A DNA stretch of 64,000 nucleotides from Geosiphon pyriformis. Taxonomy: Eukaryota > Glomeromycota > Glomeromycetes > Archaeosporales > Geosiphonaceae. Position 1 is the stretch's first letter, and every line of letters starts with the position of its first letter. The notes beneath the pieces were generated by a model. That model was not told the origin of the DNA and did not search any database. It saw nothing but the letters and a program-made list of their open reading frames with translations. This document shows positions 19,385 through 31,689 of the stretch, piece by piece. The position numbers and the translations under genes are program-made. The stretch covers positions 451,883 through 515,882 of the forward strand of contig JAAOMT010000261.1 of the NCBI GenBank assembly GCA_016748015.1, read 5' to 3'.

Positions 19385-20036
19385 ATGGTAGATGTAATAA
19401 AAGATATCAGAAAATAGAAATTATTAATGAGATTCACTTGTTAGCACAACAACTCTTTTAATTAATTCAACAATAGAATATGAAAATTACTATCAACCAA
19501 CAAACTATTTAATACAGAGATACCAAAAAAATACCCTAATACAAAGTATAGAGAAAACCAGAAAACACCATTGACAAAATAATTTTAAAAGTAAAATTGA
19601 CAATAGAAGAGCCAACAAGTATTACTTCATATTAAAAATTGACCAAAGAAACTTAGAAGTGGTAAATACAAAAATTTCCAAGGAATTTTGTTATTTCTAC
19701 TTGAAACAACATCTAAATATCCAAAACTTATATACAAATAAGACAAAGCAATTATTCAATCCAGAAATATTACAACAATTTGAGCAATTTGTGAGAAAAA
19801 ACAATTTAATCACATAAGTACAAGTCATATATCAATTACAAATTGGATTTTAAAACTGACCAGAAATCTTACTCAATTCAGCAATGGACACTATTTCTGT
19901 TAACCAAATGAGAAAAATAACCAATGTCCAATTTGAAAAATTACAAAACAAAATAACACAAGTAATTCTTGAAAAAAAAGTTCAAGAAATACTCAAAGAC
20001 AGAGAATTAGAATTAGAAGATCTTGACAGAGCTTAA
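19385..20036 (+). pseudogene. ORF3 of element B (broken)
   Basis: It begins at an ATG after the integrase. The conserved last part reads in one frame NPEILQQFEQFVRKNNL … PEILLNSAMDTISVNQMRKITN, ending LEDLDRA and TAA (20034-20036), 19 bases from the LTR. Stops (TAA, TGA) break the middle. It aligns with ORF3 of A, C, D, E and F. Function unknown. Confidence 0.68.
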
Positions 20037-20055
20037 TATTAAAAGAAGGGAATAA

Positions 20056-20924
20056 TATTACTTATAGAATATATAGGAAGTATATTAGTATATAAAATAG
20101 CCAATTAGAAGTAGATATAGTAAATATAGAATTCCAGAATTCCTTTCAAAGAAATTGCAGAATTCCAAGAATTTCAGTATTCTTGTATAAAAAATTACAG
20201 AATTCCAGAATTCCAAGATTCCTCTTAAAAGAATTGCAAGATTCCAGAAATTCTAAGATTTCTAACATAAAAAATTAAGAAATTGAGAAATCTCAATTAT
20301 GTATATATAGTAATAGTATTAGAAGTAAAAAAGACAAATCTTTTAGTTTAGATTTTTATCTAAGCAACTTTCCTATTCACAAATATCAATAAATAATTAT
20401 TTGCTATATCAATCCACTTTTTACTATCAACATAAAGTGTTGATAGCAGCTAATACTTAATTATGCTAGAACAATAGCTCTTGATCATGGCTATTGATGG
20501 AATACTAACATTTATTGTCTTGGCTTATTTTTTTATTTTATTTTATTTTATTTTATTTTCTTTCTTTTATTATTTTTTGTTGCTTACTAATTGATTAAAG
20601 GATTAAGCACTAAATAATTGATGTCAAGAATAGCCTAATAAAAGACTCCAAAAGAAGGGTATAGAGTTTGAAAATTTAAGGATAGCTTACTAAAAGGGCA
20701 TCTTTGCTAGATTACTAGCCACCATGCTGAAAAAAAATTCAATAGAATTGCAATTCCAGAAGACTACTAAAACAACAACTGAATCTTTGTCTATTATACA
20801 AAAAACTTCAACCTAAAACCTTCAGATTATCAAAACCTTCAGATATTATCAATAATATTAGTTATTGAGCACCAAGTTACAGATTTGTTATTTAATTTGA
20901 GACCCCAAATAATCACCTGTAACA
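20056..20924 (+). repeat. Element B 3' LTR
   Basis: It starts TATTACTTATAG after the purine tract AAAAGAAGGGAATAA (20041-20055) and ends CACCTGTAACA. U3 holds GAATTCCAGAATTCC-type short inverted repeats (20130-20250), then a TATA-like GTATATATAG (about 20300) and the conserved hairpin (20424-20432 / 20438-20446). The next base belongs to the dUTPase of B2, so this LTR marks B's insertion into B2. Confidence 0.9.
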
Positions 20925-20928
20925 ATGG

Positions 20929-22300
20929 ATAGAATAGATATACTAGTCAATATGACAGAAGAAAAAATCATTAACAAGAGAAAAATTATCTCCATCTGTT
21001 AATCAATTTCTATTCCATCATATAACCAGTACATATTAGCCATAGAAAGAAAAATAAAGAATCAAACTCAAATGTTTGAAACAGAAGCTGCAATTTGTAA
21101 ATCAGAAAAGATTGAATTCACCAATTTTTACATACTAGCCAAAAGTCCTAAACACATCAAAATCCTTATCTACAATACAATAGAAAATGTTCTTGAGATA
21201 CCAAAAGAAACTACTATTGAATATTTAAGTACTAAAGTTGATGACCAATTACCAAGTGCCATTCTGGATTTTTCACAACTTTGTGAATATGTAGATATCA
21301 TATCACAAACAATATATGAACAAAAAAAATGTTATTTACTCCAACCAAAACAATTAGAACAAATGAATTTGGGAAATCTAGATCTATTATAACAAATGCA
21401 ACTAAATATGTTACTTATTAACTTCATTAACATCTTTGCTAGTGAAAATAAATTTGGCAGAACTAAAATCATTTAACATCAGATCAAAACTGGAAATGCA
21501 ATGCCAATTAAGCAAAGAGCATACCAAGTACCACTAGTAAACCATAAAAATTATTCAACAAAAAATCAATTGAATATTAGACAATAGATTAATTCAACTA
21601 TTAATGAGTTCATAGTTTTTACCAGTTATATTAGTTTGAAAAAAAAATGAGAAAATTCGGTTTTGTATGAATTACTGAAAACTTAATAAAGTGATAAAGA
21701 GAAATAGCTACCCAACTCCAAAAATTCAAGAACTTTTTAATACATTTGGAGAAAAGAAATGGTTTTTAATACTAGATTTGGATAGCAGTTATTGGCAAGT
21801 AGCCATGAATCCAGCTGATAAAGAGAAGACCATATTCACAACAAGAGAGAGAAATTTTAAGTTTGAAGTAAGGCCATTTGGCTTAATGAATGCTTCAACA
21901 ACATTCCAATAGCTCATAAAAATTGTCTATACTGGACTGTTATAGAAATTAGTAGTCATATATTTAGATAATACCAATGTGTTCTCAAAGACATTTAATG
22001 ACCATTTTTATTATCTACAGCAAGTATTCAAAAGATTAAAAAGAGCAAAACTAAAGCTAAATACCAACAAATGTTTCTTTGAAAAAACAGAGTTGAAGTT
22101 TTTGGGACATATCATAAGCAAAAATGATATTAAAACAGATTTAAACAAAATTAAAATAGTTAAAAACTTTCCAATATCTACCAACTTGACCAAACTATAA
22201 GCATTTTTGGAATTTGCAGGTTACTATTGCCACTTTATCAAAGACTTTTTCAAACTGGCTCAGCCATTATACTAGCTTCAAATAAAAAACACCAAATATG
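20929..22300 (+). pseudogene. dUTPase end, linker and reverse transcriptase of B2
   Basis: The last ~25 codons of dUTPase (DILVNMTEEK) lead to the linker (21072-21392, KILIYNTIENVLEIPKET). RT follows with FNTFGEKKWFLILDLDSSYWQV, FTTRERNFKFEVRPFG and CFFEKTELKFLGHI. The catalytic YLDD is YLDN (D to N). Stops are frequent. Confidence 0.8.
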
Positions 22301-22745
22301 AATAAACAGAAAACCAGCAAAAAGCTTTTAATACATTAAGAAGAAAGCTTATTTAAGCTTTAGTACTGATCTATTCAGATTATAGCAAGCCATTTATAAT
22401 TACAACTGATATGTTGAGTCAAATATTAAAAACTGTACTATCTCAAAAAGAACCAAATAGAAGAGAACACCCAGTAGCATATATTAATTACAGCTTAAGT
22501 CTAATTGAAAAAAATTATGGAACTTTAGCACTAAAACACTTAGCAATCTATTAAACAGTTATGAAATAGAAGAAATACTTAAACCAAAAATTTGACATAT
22601 ACATTGACCATAAAGGATTGCCTTTAATCCAGAAGCAAGAATTTGAAAATGATTGTCATGCTAGATAAAAAATAGAACTTTTACCATTTAATTATACAGT
22701 ACATTACAAAAAAGAAAAAAAAATGGAAATGCTGATGGTTTGTTG
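22301..22745 (+). pseudogene. RNase H of B2
   Basis: The region aligns with B at 17457-17900: ITTDM…LKTVLSQKEP, EHPVAYINYSL and the IDHKGLPLIQKQEF stretch can be read between stops. It is decayed; no full active site can be confirmed. Confidence 0.65.
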
Positions 22746-22799
22746 CAGATAAAACAAATCTAAAAAACATTCTAATCAAAAAATATAACAAAAGATAAA

Positions 22800-24180
22800 T
22801 ACACAAAAATATTAACAACTTCAACATTTTATAAATACTTAACAGTTCAAGGAGAAATTATTTCAAAAGAAACAAAACCATATCAAACAACAGTCCAAAT
22901 ATTTTATCATTCATTAAGACATATTTTATTAGAAAAACAGAAAGAATTCAGATCAACCAACCAAAGTAATCACAAAACCAGAGAAAGAAACAATATTATT
23001 TAACATGCATTTTGATCCAACAGTAGAATATTTTCACAAAGAAACAATCATAGAAAGAACCAGAAAAAGATATTATTGGCCATCAATGTATTCAGACATT
23101 ATTTAATATGTGTGAAATTGTAATGCTTGTCAGAGAAGAGGAAAAACAAAATCCAATGAACCACTGAGACCAATCAAAATAGGACAACTATTTAATTGCA
23201 TTGAGATTGACTTAGTTAGACCATTAACAATAACCAGCAAAGGAAACAGATATATTACAGTAGCTATAGATTATCTTACTAAGTGGCCAGAAGCAAAAGC
23301 CATTTAAAGAGCAGATACAAAATCTGTTACTGAATTTGTTCATCAAAATTTGATTTTTCAACATGAATGCCTAAAAGAATTACTATCTGACCAAAGAACT
23401 TACTTTGTGAATAAAACATTAGCAGAATTAAGTCAAAAATTTGGAATAAAAAGACCATTATTATTACCATATTATCCACAAACCAACAGCTTAGTCAAAA
23501 GATTCAATAGAACATTGTGTAAAGCAATTGCCAAAATCAGCCAAAAAAATCAAGACAAATAGAATTTGTTTATACTATCAGTATTATTTGCTTATCAGAC
23601 AATGAAGCAAGATACTATATAAACAACACTATTTGAATTAGTATACAGTAAAACAACAATATTAATAGTAGAGATAAAAGTCAGCACATATCTAAATGAA
23701 TCAATAACAAAAGATAATTTCCAAGAAACATTGTTGAAAAAAACATATGACTTAATAAAAACATTAGAAAACAAAAAGCAAAGAGCAGCTTATAATATTC
23801 AAAAGTCACAAAAAAAACAAAAAGAAAGACATGATAACCAACTACTAGATAAACCAATTGAATTCAGAATTGAAAACAAAGTACTTTTACATCATACTAA
23901 AGTGAAAAAACAATGGAGTGGAAAATTTGACTCCAAATAAAATAGATCATTTCACATAGAAAAAATTCTAGGAAATGGAGCTTATAAATTAAGATGAGAC
24001 AACAAAATTTTAGCCAAAACAGCACATGGTAATTGATTGAAACCATATTACCATATAGTATTATCATCCACCAATAATATTCCACAACTGGAAGTACAAC
24101 AAATACTAATCCAACCAGATGAAATTCCACGAGATTTGGAACCAATCATAATCATTGAACCAAACATGTCAAATTAAATA
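22800..24180 (+). pseudogene. Integrase of B2
   Basis: The zinc finger part (CNACQRRGKT, about 23115) is followed by the core with AIDYLTKWPEAKAI and LLSDQRTYFVN. In NSLVKRFNRTL the catalytic Glu is Lys (GAA to AAA). The C-terminal piece (23731-23940) has the FRIENKVLLHHTKVKKQWSGKF motif. Stops, mostly TAA and TAG, break it. It ends near LEPIIII at about 24150. Confidence 0.78.
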
Positions 24181-24189
24181 ATCAAAAGA

Positions 24190-24766
24190 GTATATAAAAA
24201 CACAGTATACACAACAAAAGCAACAAAGAAAATGGAAATACCAAATTATATTCATATCTTAGCTCAACAATTGTTTCAAGTCTTAAGTCAACAGCAATTA
24301 AACATGGAAATTGTCATCAATCACCAAAAAATCTATTATTGAAACACTAAACAAAAAAAAAGTACACCATATTAGCAATCACAAAAACAATCAAGAAACT
24401 GGTCAGATAAAATAGTAGAGAAAGTAAAGAACACTTTTGAAAAAATATCCATCATAATTCCAACAGAAAAACTTTCAAAAAAAAATTGGAAACAATAAAC
24501 AGAACAACTTTTAATACCATACTGCTACTATCAGTTGAAACAAAAGTTGAACATTTAGAAACTATATCTTGATAAAGCCAAAAGAATATTCAATCAAAAA
24601 ATAATACAGAATATTGAAAATATTATCAGAAAGAAGACAAATTTAATACTGTACATTAGAACAATCTATCAACTACACATGATATTTCAAAATTACCCAA
24701 AAATATTATTACATTCCAATATGGAGACAATCACTATTAACCAATAAGAAAGAATGAACAATGTGC
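24190..24766 (+). pseudogene. ORF3 of B2, first part
   Basis: It begins after the integrase with KMEIPNYIHILAQQLFQVLSQ, the usual ORF3 start, and continues to ITINQ near 24745. Element C interrupts it at 24766; the rest (about 94 bases) is at 34613-34706, ending at a TAA in the PPT-proximal word GACAGAGCTTAA. Several stops are present. Confidence 0.65.
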
Positions 24767-25598
24767 TATTATAAATAATTATTTGGATGGGTGAAATAAA
24801 TAACAAATCTATAACTTGGTATTCAATAGGTGATATGGTTGGTAATATCTGAAAGTTTTGGTTGTCTGAAGATTTTGGTTGACTCTTTTGTATAATGGAT
24901 AAAGATTCAATAGTTGTTTTTAGTAGTCTCTTGGAATTGCAATTCTGTCCAATTTCTTTTTTAACTTAGTGGCCAGTTTTATTTTAATATTTGTGCTCTT
25001 TTGGTAAGCTATTCATTAATATATATATAATGTTACCATTATTTTTGGGTCTTTTACCAGACTATTTGTGATGTTAATAACTTAGCACTTAATTTTTAAT
25101 CAGTTAATAACAATAAAAAATGACAAAAGAAGAAAAATAAAATAAAGAAAATAAAGAAATAAGCTAAGGCAATAAATATTAGTATTCTATCAATAGCCAT
25201 GATTAAGAGCTATTGTTCTAGTGTGGTTAAGTATTAGTTACTATCAACATGAAATGTTGATAGTAAAGAATAGATTAAAATAGTGAATAATTATTTATTA
25301 ATAATTTTGAATAGAGAAGTTGTTTAGATCAAATCTAAAACTAAGAGGTCTGTCTTTTTTACTTCTAATACTATTGCTATAAATACATAATTGAGATTCT
25401 TTAATTCTTTAATTTTTCAATTCTTCACACCAGGAATTCTGGAATTCCTGAAATCTTGCAATTTCTCATACAAAAATCTTGAAATTTCTGGAATCCTGCA
25501 ATTTTTCTAAAAAGAATCCTGGAATTCCACATTTACTACATTTACCTTTGATTGGCTAATTTATATACTAATATATCTACTATATTCTATGAATAATA
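24767..25598 (-). repeat. Element C 3' LTR
   Basis: The left end TATTATAAATAATTATTTGG differs from the consensus TGTTACAGGTGATTATTTGG by G-to-A and C-to-T changes only. The right end is GAATAATA. It contains GGAATTCC-type inverted repeats (25430-25530) and a perfect 11-bp hairpin with loop GAA (25240-25264). The purine tract lies at 25599-25613. Confidence 0.88.
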
Positions 25599-25611
25599 TT
25601 ATTTTCCTCTT

Positions 25612-26271
25612 TTAATATTGAGTTCTATTGAGATTCTTTAATTTTAACTCTCTGTTTTTGAGTATTTCTTAAACTTTTTTTTTGAAAATTACTTGTGTTA
25701 TCTTGTTCTGTAATTCTTCAAATTGGGTATTAGTTATTTTTCCCATTTGGTTAATGGTAATGGTGTTCATTGCTGGATTGAGTAAAATTTCTGGTCAGTC
25801 TTGAAATCCAATTTGTAATTGATAGATGGCTCATGCTTATATGATTAGATTGTTCTTTTCCACAAATTGCTTAAGTTGTTGTAATATTTTTGAATTAAAT
25901 AATCACTTTGTCTTATCCATATATAAGTTTTAAATATTCAGATATTGTCCCAAGTGGAAATAACAAAAGTTCTTTGGAAATTCTTGTATTCACCACTTTT
26001 AAGTTTTTTTGGTCAATTTTTAATATGAGGTGACACTTGTTGGGTCTTCTATTGCCAATTTTATTTTTAGAATTATTTTGTCAATGGTGTTTTCTAGTTT
26101 TCTCTGTACTTTGTATTGGAATATTTTCCTGGTATTTTTGTATCAAATGGTTTATTGGTTGATAGTAATTTCCATATTTTGTTGTTGAATTAATTGAAAA
26201 AGTTGTTGTACTAGTGAGTAAATTTCATTAGTAATTTCCATTTTTCTGATATCTTTTGTTGCATCTACTAT
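25612..26271 (-). pseudogene. ORF3 of element C (broken)
   Basis: It starts around KMEITNEIYSLVQQLFQLIQQ (ATG at 26241, or a mutated start at 26271) and ends at TAA 25612-25614. The C-terminal block with ILLNPAMNTITINQMGKITN is recognisable at about 25720-25800. Stops at Gln and Trp codons and one shift interrupt it. Confidence 0.65.
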
Positions 26272-26289
26272 GTTTTTATATATTTTTTT

Positions 26290-27700
26290 AGTCGATTAAT
26301 TTGATGTACTTGTGTTGATGATGATGATTGGTTCTAGATCTTGTAGAATTTCATCTGGTTAGACTAGTATTCTCTGTACTCCTAATTGTGGAATATTATT
26401 GGTAAATGATGATGCTATATTGTAATATGGTTTTAGTTGATCTCCATGTACTGCTTTGGTTAAAATTTTGTTGTTCAATCTTAATTTATAAGCTCTATTT
26501 CCTAGACTTTCTTCTATGTAAAATGGTCTGTCTTATTTGGAGTCAAATTTTCCACTCCATTGTTTTTCTGCTTTGGTACAATATAAAAGTACTTTGTCTC
26601 TAATCCTGAATTCGACTGGTTTATCTGGTAATTGGTTATTATGTTTTTCTTTTTGTTTTTCTTGTGACTTTTGAATATTATCAGTTGTTTTTCATTATTT
26701 GCTTTTTAGAGTTTCTATTAAGTCATATGTTCTTTTTAACAATGTTTTTTGGAAATTGTCTTCTATTATTGGTTCAGTTGAATATGTATTGATTTCTATC
26801 TTAACTGGTAATGTTGTTGTTCTATTATATACTAATTCAAATAGTGTTGTTTATGTAATATCTTGTTTCATTGTCTGATAAGCAAATAATATTAATGGTA
26901 TAAACAAATCTTATTCATTTTGATTTTCTTGACTGATTTTGGCAATTGCTTCACACAATATTCTGTTAAATCTTTTAATTAACCCATTTGTTTGTGAATG
27001 ATATGGTAATAATAATGGTTTTTTAATTCCAAATTTTTAACTTAATTCTGCTAGTGTTCTGTTTACAAAATAAGTTTCTTGATCTAATAGTAGTTTTTTT
27101 GGACATCTGTGTTGACAAATTAGATCTTGATAAATAAATTTGGCAATGAATTTTGCATCTGCTCTTTGAATAGCTTTTGCTTCTGGCCATTTAGTAAAAT
27201 AATCTATGGCTACTGCAATATATCTGTTTTCTCTGCTGGTTATTGTTAATGATATAACTAACACAATTTCAATATGATCAAATAGTTGTCTCACTTTGAT
27301 TGGTCTCAATGATTTACTAGGTCTTGTTTCTTTTCTTCTCTGACAAGCATTACAATTTTGAACATATTGGATGATATCTAAATATATTGATAGCCAATAG
27401 TATTTTTTCCTGGTTCTTTTCATGGTTGCTTCTTTATAAAAATATTCCACTGTTAAATCTGAATACATATTAAACAATATTGTTTTTTTTTCTGGCTCTG
27501 TAATTACTCTAGTTGGTTGATCTGGATTTTTTTTGTTCTTCTGGTAAAGTATATTTTGATGGTTGATAAAATATTTTGATTGTTGTTTTATGTTGTTTTG
27601 TTCTTTTTGAGATAATTTCTCCTTAAACTGTTGAGTATTTATATAATGCTGGAGTTGTTGATAATTTTGTGTGTTTATCTTTTGTTATATTTTTGTTTTC
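26290..27700 (-). pseudogene. Integrase of element C
   Basis: It is best seen at 27037-27477: zinc part CNACQRRKE, core AIDYFTKWPEAKAI, FIYQDLICQHRCPKKLL and DQETYFVN. The Glu site reads LIKRFNRIL, so the catalytic Glu is Lys. The C-terminal KVLLYCTKAEKQWSGKF-like stretch lies at about 26540-26620. Stops and frame breaks are many. Confidence 0.78.
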
Positions 27701-27734
27701 AACTGTTTGAATTTTGTTATATTTTTGGGTTATA

Positions 27735-28200
27735 ATGTTTAAATTTGTTTTATTTGCGACAATCCATTAGCATTTCTATTTTCTTTTTTCTTTTTATAGT
27801 GTACTGTAAAAGTATATAATGAAAGTGCTATTTTTTATTTTGCATGTCAATCATCTTTAAATTCTTGCTTCTGTATTAAAGTCAATCCTTTGTGATCAGT
27901 GTGTATCTCAAATTTCTAGCTTAAGTATTTCTTCCATTTTATAACTGCCCAATAAATTGCTAAGTGTTTTAGTGCTGGTATTTTATAGTTTTTTTTGGCT
28001 GGCATTAAGCTTCAGCTGGTGTATACTACTGGATGTTTTCTTCTATTTGGTTTTTTTTGTGATAATACTGCTCTCAATGCTTGACCTGATGTATCAGTAG
28101 TGATGATAAATGGTTTACTATAATCTGAATAGATCAGTACTAGAGCTTAAATGAGCTTTTTTTTCAGTGTATTGAAAGCTTCTTGTTGTGTTTCCATCTA
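27735..28200 (-). pseudogene. RNase H of element C
   Basis: The stretch between integrase and RT holds FIITTDTSGQALRAVLSQKKP, a HP.VYTS.SL block, YLAIYWAVIKWKKYLS and an IHTDHKGLTLIQKQEF segment, ending NANGLSQ. It is in the same frame register as B but broken by stops. Confidence 0.72.
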
Positions 28201-29090
28201 TTCATATTTAACATTCTTGGTTTGTAGATGATGCAGTGATTGAGCCAGTTTGGAAAAGTTTTTGATGAAGCAATAATAGTACTCTGTGAATTTCAAGAAT
28301 GCTCATAATTTGGTTAGATTGGTGGGTACTAAAAAAGACTTTACTACTTCAATTTTATCTGGATCTGTTTTAATGTTTTCTTTGCTTACAACATGTTCCA
28401 AAAACTTGAGTTCTGTCTTGTCAAAGAAACACTTGGTTGTGTTTAATTTCAATCTTGCTCTTCTTAGTCTTTCAAACACTTGCTGGAAATAATGAAAATA
28501 ATTATCAAATGTTTTTGAAAACACATTGATATTATCTAAATACATGACTACTGATTTCCATAGTAGTCCAGTATAAACAATTTCTATTAGCCATTGAAAT
28601 ATGGCTGGTGTGTTGATTAAGCCCAATGGTATTACTTCAAATTCAAAATTCTCTTCTCTTGTGGTAAATGTTGTCTTCTTCTTATCTTTTGGATTTATGG
28701 TTACTTGTCAGTAACTGCTATCTAGATCTAATATTGAAAACCATTTTTTTCCTCTAAAAATGTCAAATAATTTTTGAATTTGTAAAGTTGGATAACTGTC
28801 TCTACAAGTTATACTATTGAGTTTTCTATAATTTACACAAAAGTGGATTTTTCTATTTTTCTTATGGACTAGTATTACTGGTAATGACCATGGACTTATT
28901 GATGGCTAAATTAGTTCATTGTTAAGCATCTAATTGATTTCTTGATGAATAATCTCATGGCTGGCTGGTGGTACTTGATATGCTCTTTGTTTGATTGGCA
29001 TTGCATCTCCAGTCTTAATCTAATGCTAAATTATGTCAATTCTGCCAAACTCATTTTCACTTATAAAAATGTTAGTGAAGTTGTTAAGTA
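28201..29090 (-). pseudogene. Reverse transcriptase of element C
   Basis: The longest open part (28303-28626) has INTPAIFQWLIEIVYTGLLW, MYLDNINVFSKTF and CFFDKTELKFLEHVV. The catalytic box is YLDN, the second Asp changed to Asn (GAT to AAT). Upstream motifs VLVHKKNRKIHFCVNYRKLN and FSILDLDSSY can be read around 28700-28880 with stops. Confidence 0.82.
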
Positions 29091-29109
29091 ATATTTTGAG
29101 TTGTATATG

Positions 29110-30070
29110 TTAAAGTAAATCTAAGTTTCTTATATTCATTTGTTTTAATTGTTTTGATTGAAGCAAATAACATTCATTCCGTCTATAAATGGTTTGTAAT
29201 GTTATGTCAATATATTCACACAGTTGTGGAAAATCTGAAATAGGGTTTGGTGGTTGGTTTTCGATTCCAGTAGTTAAATATCCAATGTTGGTTCCTTTTG
29301 GTATCTTGATGACATCTTCTGTATTGTTGTAAATAGGAATTTTGATGTGACTGTGGTTCTTAGCTAGTATGTGTAAATTGACTAATTCAAATTTCCCTGC
29401 TTTACAAATAGTTGGTTCTGTTTCAAAAATTTGTGTTTGATCTTTCACTTTTCTTTCTACTGCTAATATATATCTGTCATATAGTGGAATAGAAATTGCT
29501 TAACAGGTAGAGATAATTTCTCTCTTGTCAACAATTTTTTTCTCTGCCATATTAACTGGTATTTCTATTCTACTCATGGATTCAAATTTACTAATCTCTC
29601 TAGCTGTAATCTTTAATTCTTCTCAGTTTTTTATTGATACTAACTGAATTATTTTAACTAAAGGCAAGAATATTGTCTGTGCTATTTTTTTGTTTGGCTC
29701 TATGATGTAGGCTTTTTTTAAATTATTTTGTAGCATTGCAATAATATTTCCTATATATTCTGCATCAATTATTTCTCTTCTTATATTAATCTCTTTTTTC
29801 ACTAGACTACTCCTTAATGTTAGTTGAACCATTGTTGTTGCTGGGATTTCTAGTGCTATTTTAAAATCAATGCTTGTGTGTAAGTGTAATTCCAATTTAA
29901 TGGCATCTTTTTCTGGATATCTTAGATCAAACCCAGCATTAGTATCATGTGCACATTCTGGCATAATATTTTCATTATTATCACTGAACCATTTCAGTTC
30001 CTGCTTCTTGGTAAGATTAAGGAGTACAATATATTGTTCAGGATTTGAATTGAAGTTTAAATCATTGTTA
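29110..30070 (-). pseudogene. Linker and dUTPase of element C
   Basis: The linker (29110-29448) has HIKIPIYNNTEDVIKIPKG and IGYLTTGIENQ. The dUTPase (best at 29623-29964) reads NAGFDLRYP (motif 1, Asp to Asn), TLRSSLV (motif 2), EIIDAEYIGNI (motif 3 with the Asp kept), KKIAQTIFLP (motif 4), and a ruined motif 5 near 29570. An acidic Asn/Ser stretch (30060-30190) precedes it. Each loss is one transition from consensus. Confidence 0.82.
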
Positions 30071-30199
30071 TTTTGGTTGCCATATTAAATAGAACTGGAA
30101 CTGTTGTTATCGTCATTGTCATTGTTAAAGTTAGAATCAGGATTGAAATTTGATTCTGACTCTAATACACAGCTGCTGATTGGTTTCTTTTCTTTGAAG

Positions 30200-31190
30200 A
30201 TCATGTAAATCATGTGCATCAGTGATTGTAAATGAGGTCATATTTATTACAATATTAGAAATTACATGGAATTAAACAATAATCACATAGTTGAGTATTT
30301 AGTTGTGCTAAATGCTGCTCTTGTTCTTTTTTTGTAAGTGCTAAATTTTAATAATGTTTATAAAACTTTTTTGGGCCTGTTTTTATGTTGAGAAAAACAT
30401 TTGGATTAAGGATAAGGATGATGTTAACTGGTTCTGGAGGATTATTTTTAATTTCCAAGATTTTTCTAAGCATAGCTTTTTTGACTTTGGCATTTGCCAT
30501 TTGCCAGATCTTGTCTTTATTATGTGGGTAACCATCCAAGTAAAAGATTGCTTAGTGCCAGACTGCAATAATGGGTGTCCTATAACTCATCCAATTACTA
30601 ATAAGGATTGTGTATTGGCACAAAATATTGCATATTCCTCCTTGACCAGAAATATTGTTTCACATTTTTTTGTTAAGCAACTGTTCTCTACACACAAGAC
30701 ATAATTCATTGTCCCACTTTTCTTAACATTTGAGATAACCATAGTATTTACAGTGGCAAGACTTGCAATAATAATGGGTTCTTATTTAATGGTTTTTGTC
30801 AGATACAATTCATGCTTTCATAAAAGATAGTTTTTTTTTGCAGTATTTACACTTGAAAGATATATATAGTGATTCTGGTCTGGTGTTAGTAAAATATGAT
30901 CTTCTCTAGTCACTAGTTTCTTTGATGGCTATTTTTTCCTGTGGCTTTTTTTCAGATAGATTTTCTTCCTTTTTTTCTCTTTATCTTCCCAGGACAAAAT
31001 TGGTGGTAGCTTATTGTGGTTTTTATTGGCCCAGAAAACTTGATAGACTTCTCAAATAGGTTTTTTTTCTTCTTTTTCTAGCTTGATTAATAGTTGTTTT
31101 TTCTTTGAAGAAGCTCTAAAATGTCTATACATGGCCAGTGTTCGAACATGTTGCCTATTTTGACTGAGCTGAAGCTCTTGCATAGTCTAA
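30200..31190 (-). pseudogene. Cys-rich region of element C
   Basis: The module has CKYCKKKL (about 30850), HYYCKSCHCKYYGYLKC and ELCLVCREQLLN, then ISNWMSYRTPIIAVW, YPHNKDKIWQMANAK and NNPPEPVNI. Near 30270 it has QLCDYCLIPCNF.YCNKY, the CX2CX3CX4CX2C motif with the last Cys changed to Tyr. Spacing matches A, B and D. Function unknown. Confidence 0.65.
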
Positions 31191-31681
31191 TCAAGTATAG
31201 CATTGGTCTTGAATAGCCAGTTATTACCAACAAGAACCTGGTATTGTGTGGCTTTCATTACCAAAACTTTAATTAGTACAATAATACTATTGATTTTGAT
31301 AGGTAAGTTGTTAATTTTACCAATAGGAGTTTTGGTTGCTCCATCAGCTGTAATAATTTTGGCATTAGCAGCATGATTAACTCAGTAACCTAATTGGTTC
31401 ATGAGTTGTTTTGTAATGATGCTATCAGCTAATCCATTGTCTAAGATTAATTTGATGAAGTGGTTATTAACTTTGGTATTAGTGTATATTGCAGTGATGG
31501 ATTTGGTATTAAGAGTGGCTCCACTAAATAAAAGTGTTGTTATTGGTGTCTTAAAGTTAAAGGAAAAAATTGCTGCTAATAATTTGTCATTGGTAACAGT
31601 GGCTGAAGGTATGTTGTTGTTAATTGATTTCTTTGAAGTTGTTTCCAAGTCATAGGTTGAAGTATCTTCTAGAGTAACCAA
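31191..31681 (-). pseudogene. Aspartic protease of element C
   Basis: The open part (31382-31681) ends in FIKLILDNGLADSIITKQLMNQLGY. The catalytic Asp is present but DSG has become DNG (AGC-to-AAC-type change). The following strands (KIITADGATKTPIGKINNL, VLVMKATQYQVLVGNNW) lie at 31240-31370 after a stop. Confidence 0.8.
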
Positions 31682-31689
31682 AAGACTTA

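Larger units (their letters stand above)
11285..20924 (+). mobile_element. Element B: gypsy retrotransposon lacking its 5' end
   Basis: It starts abruptly inside gag, at the edge of element A, and runs through protease, Cys-rich region, dUTPase, linker, RT, RNase H, integrase and ORF3 to a 3' LTR. The missing 5' LTR and gag start are not found on the other side of A, so a deletion or rearrangement occurred there. Two solo LTRs interrupt it. Coding frames carry many stops and some shifts. Its sequence is close to C and B2 (same family), which gave the alignments used below. Confidence 0.88.

Noticed and set aside
25430-25530. Terminal inverted repeats of a DNA transposon (GGAATTCC palindromes)
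   Set aside because: The palindromes lie inside LTRs at a constant place and have no transposase or target duplication of their own.
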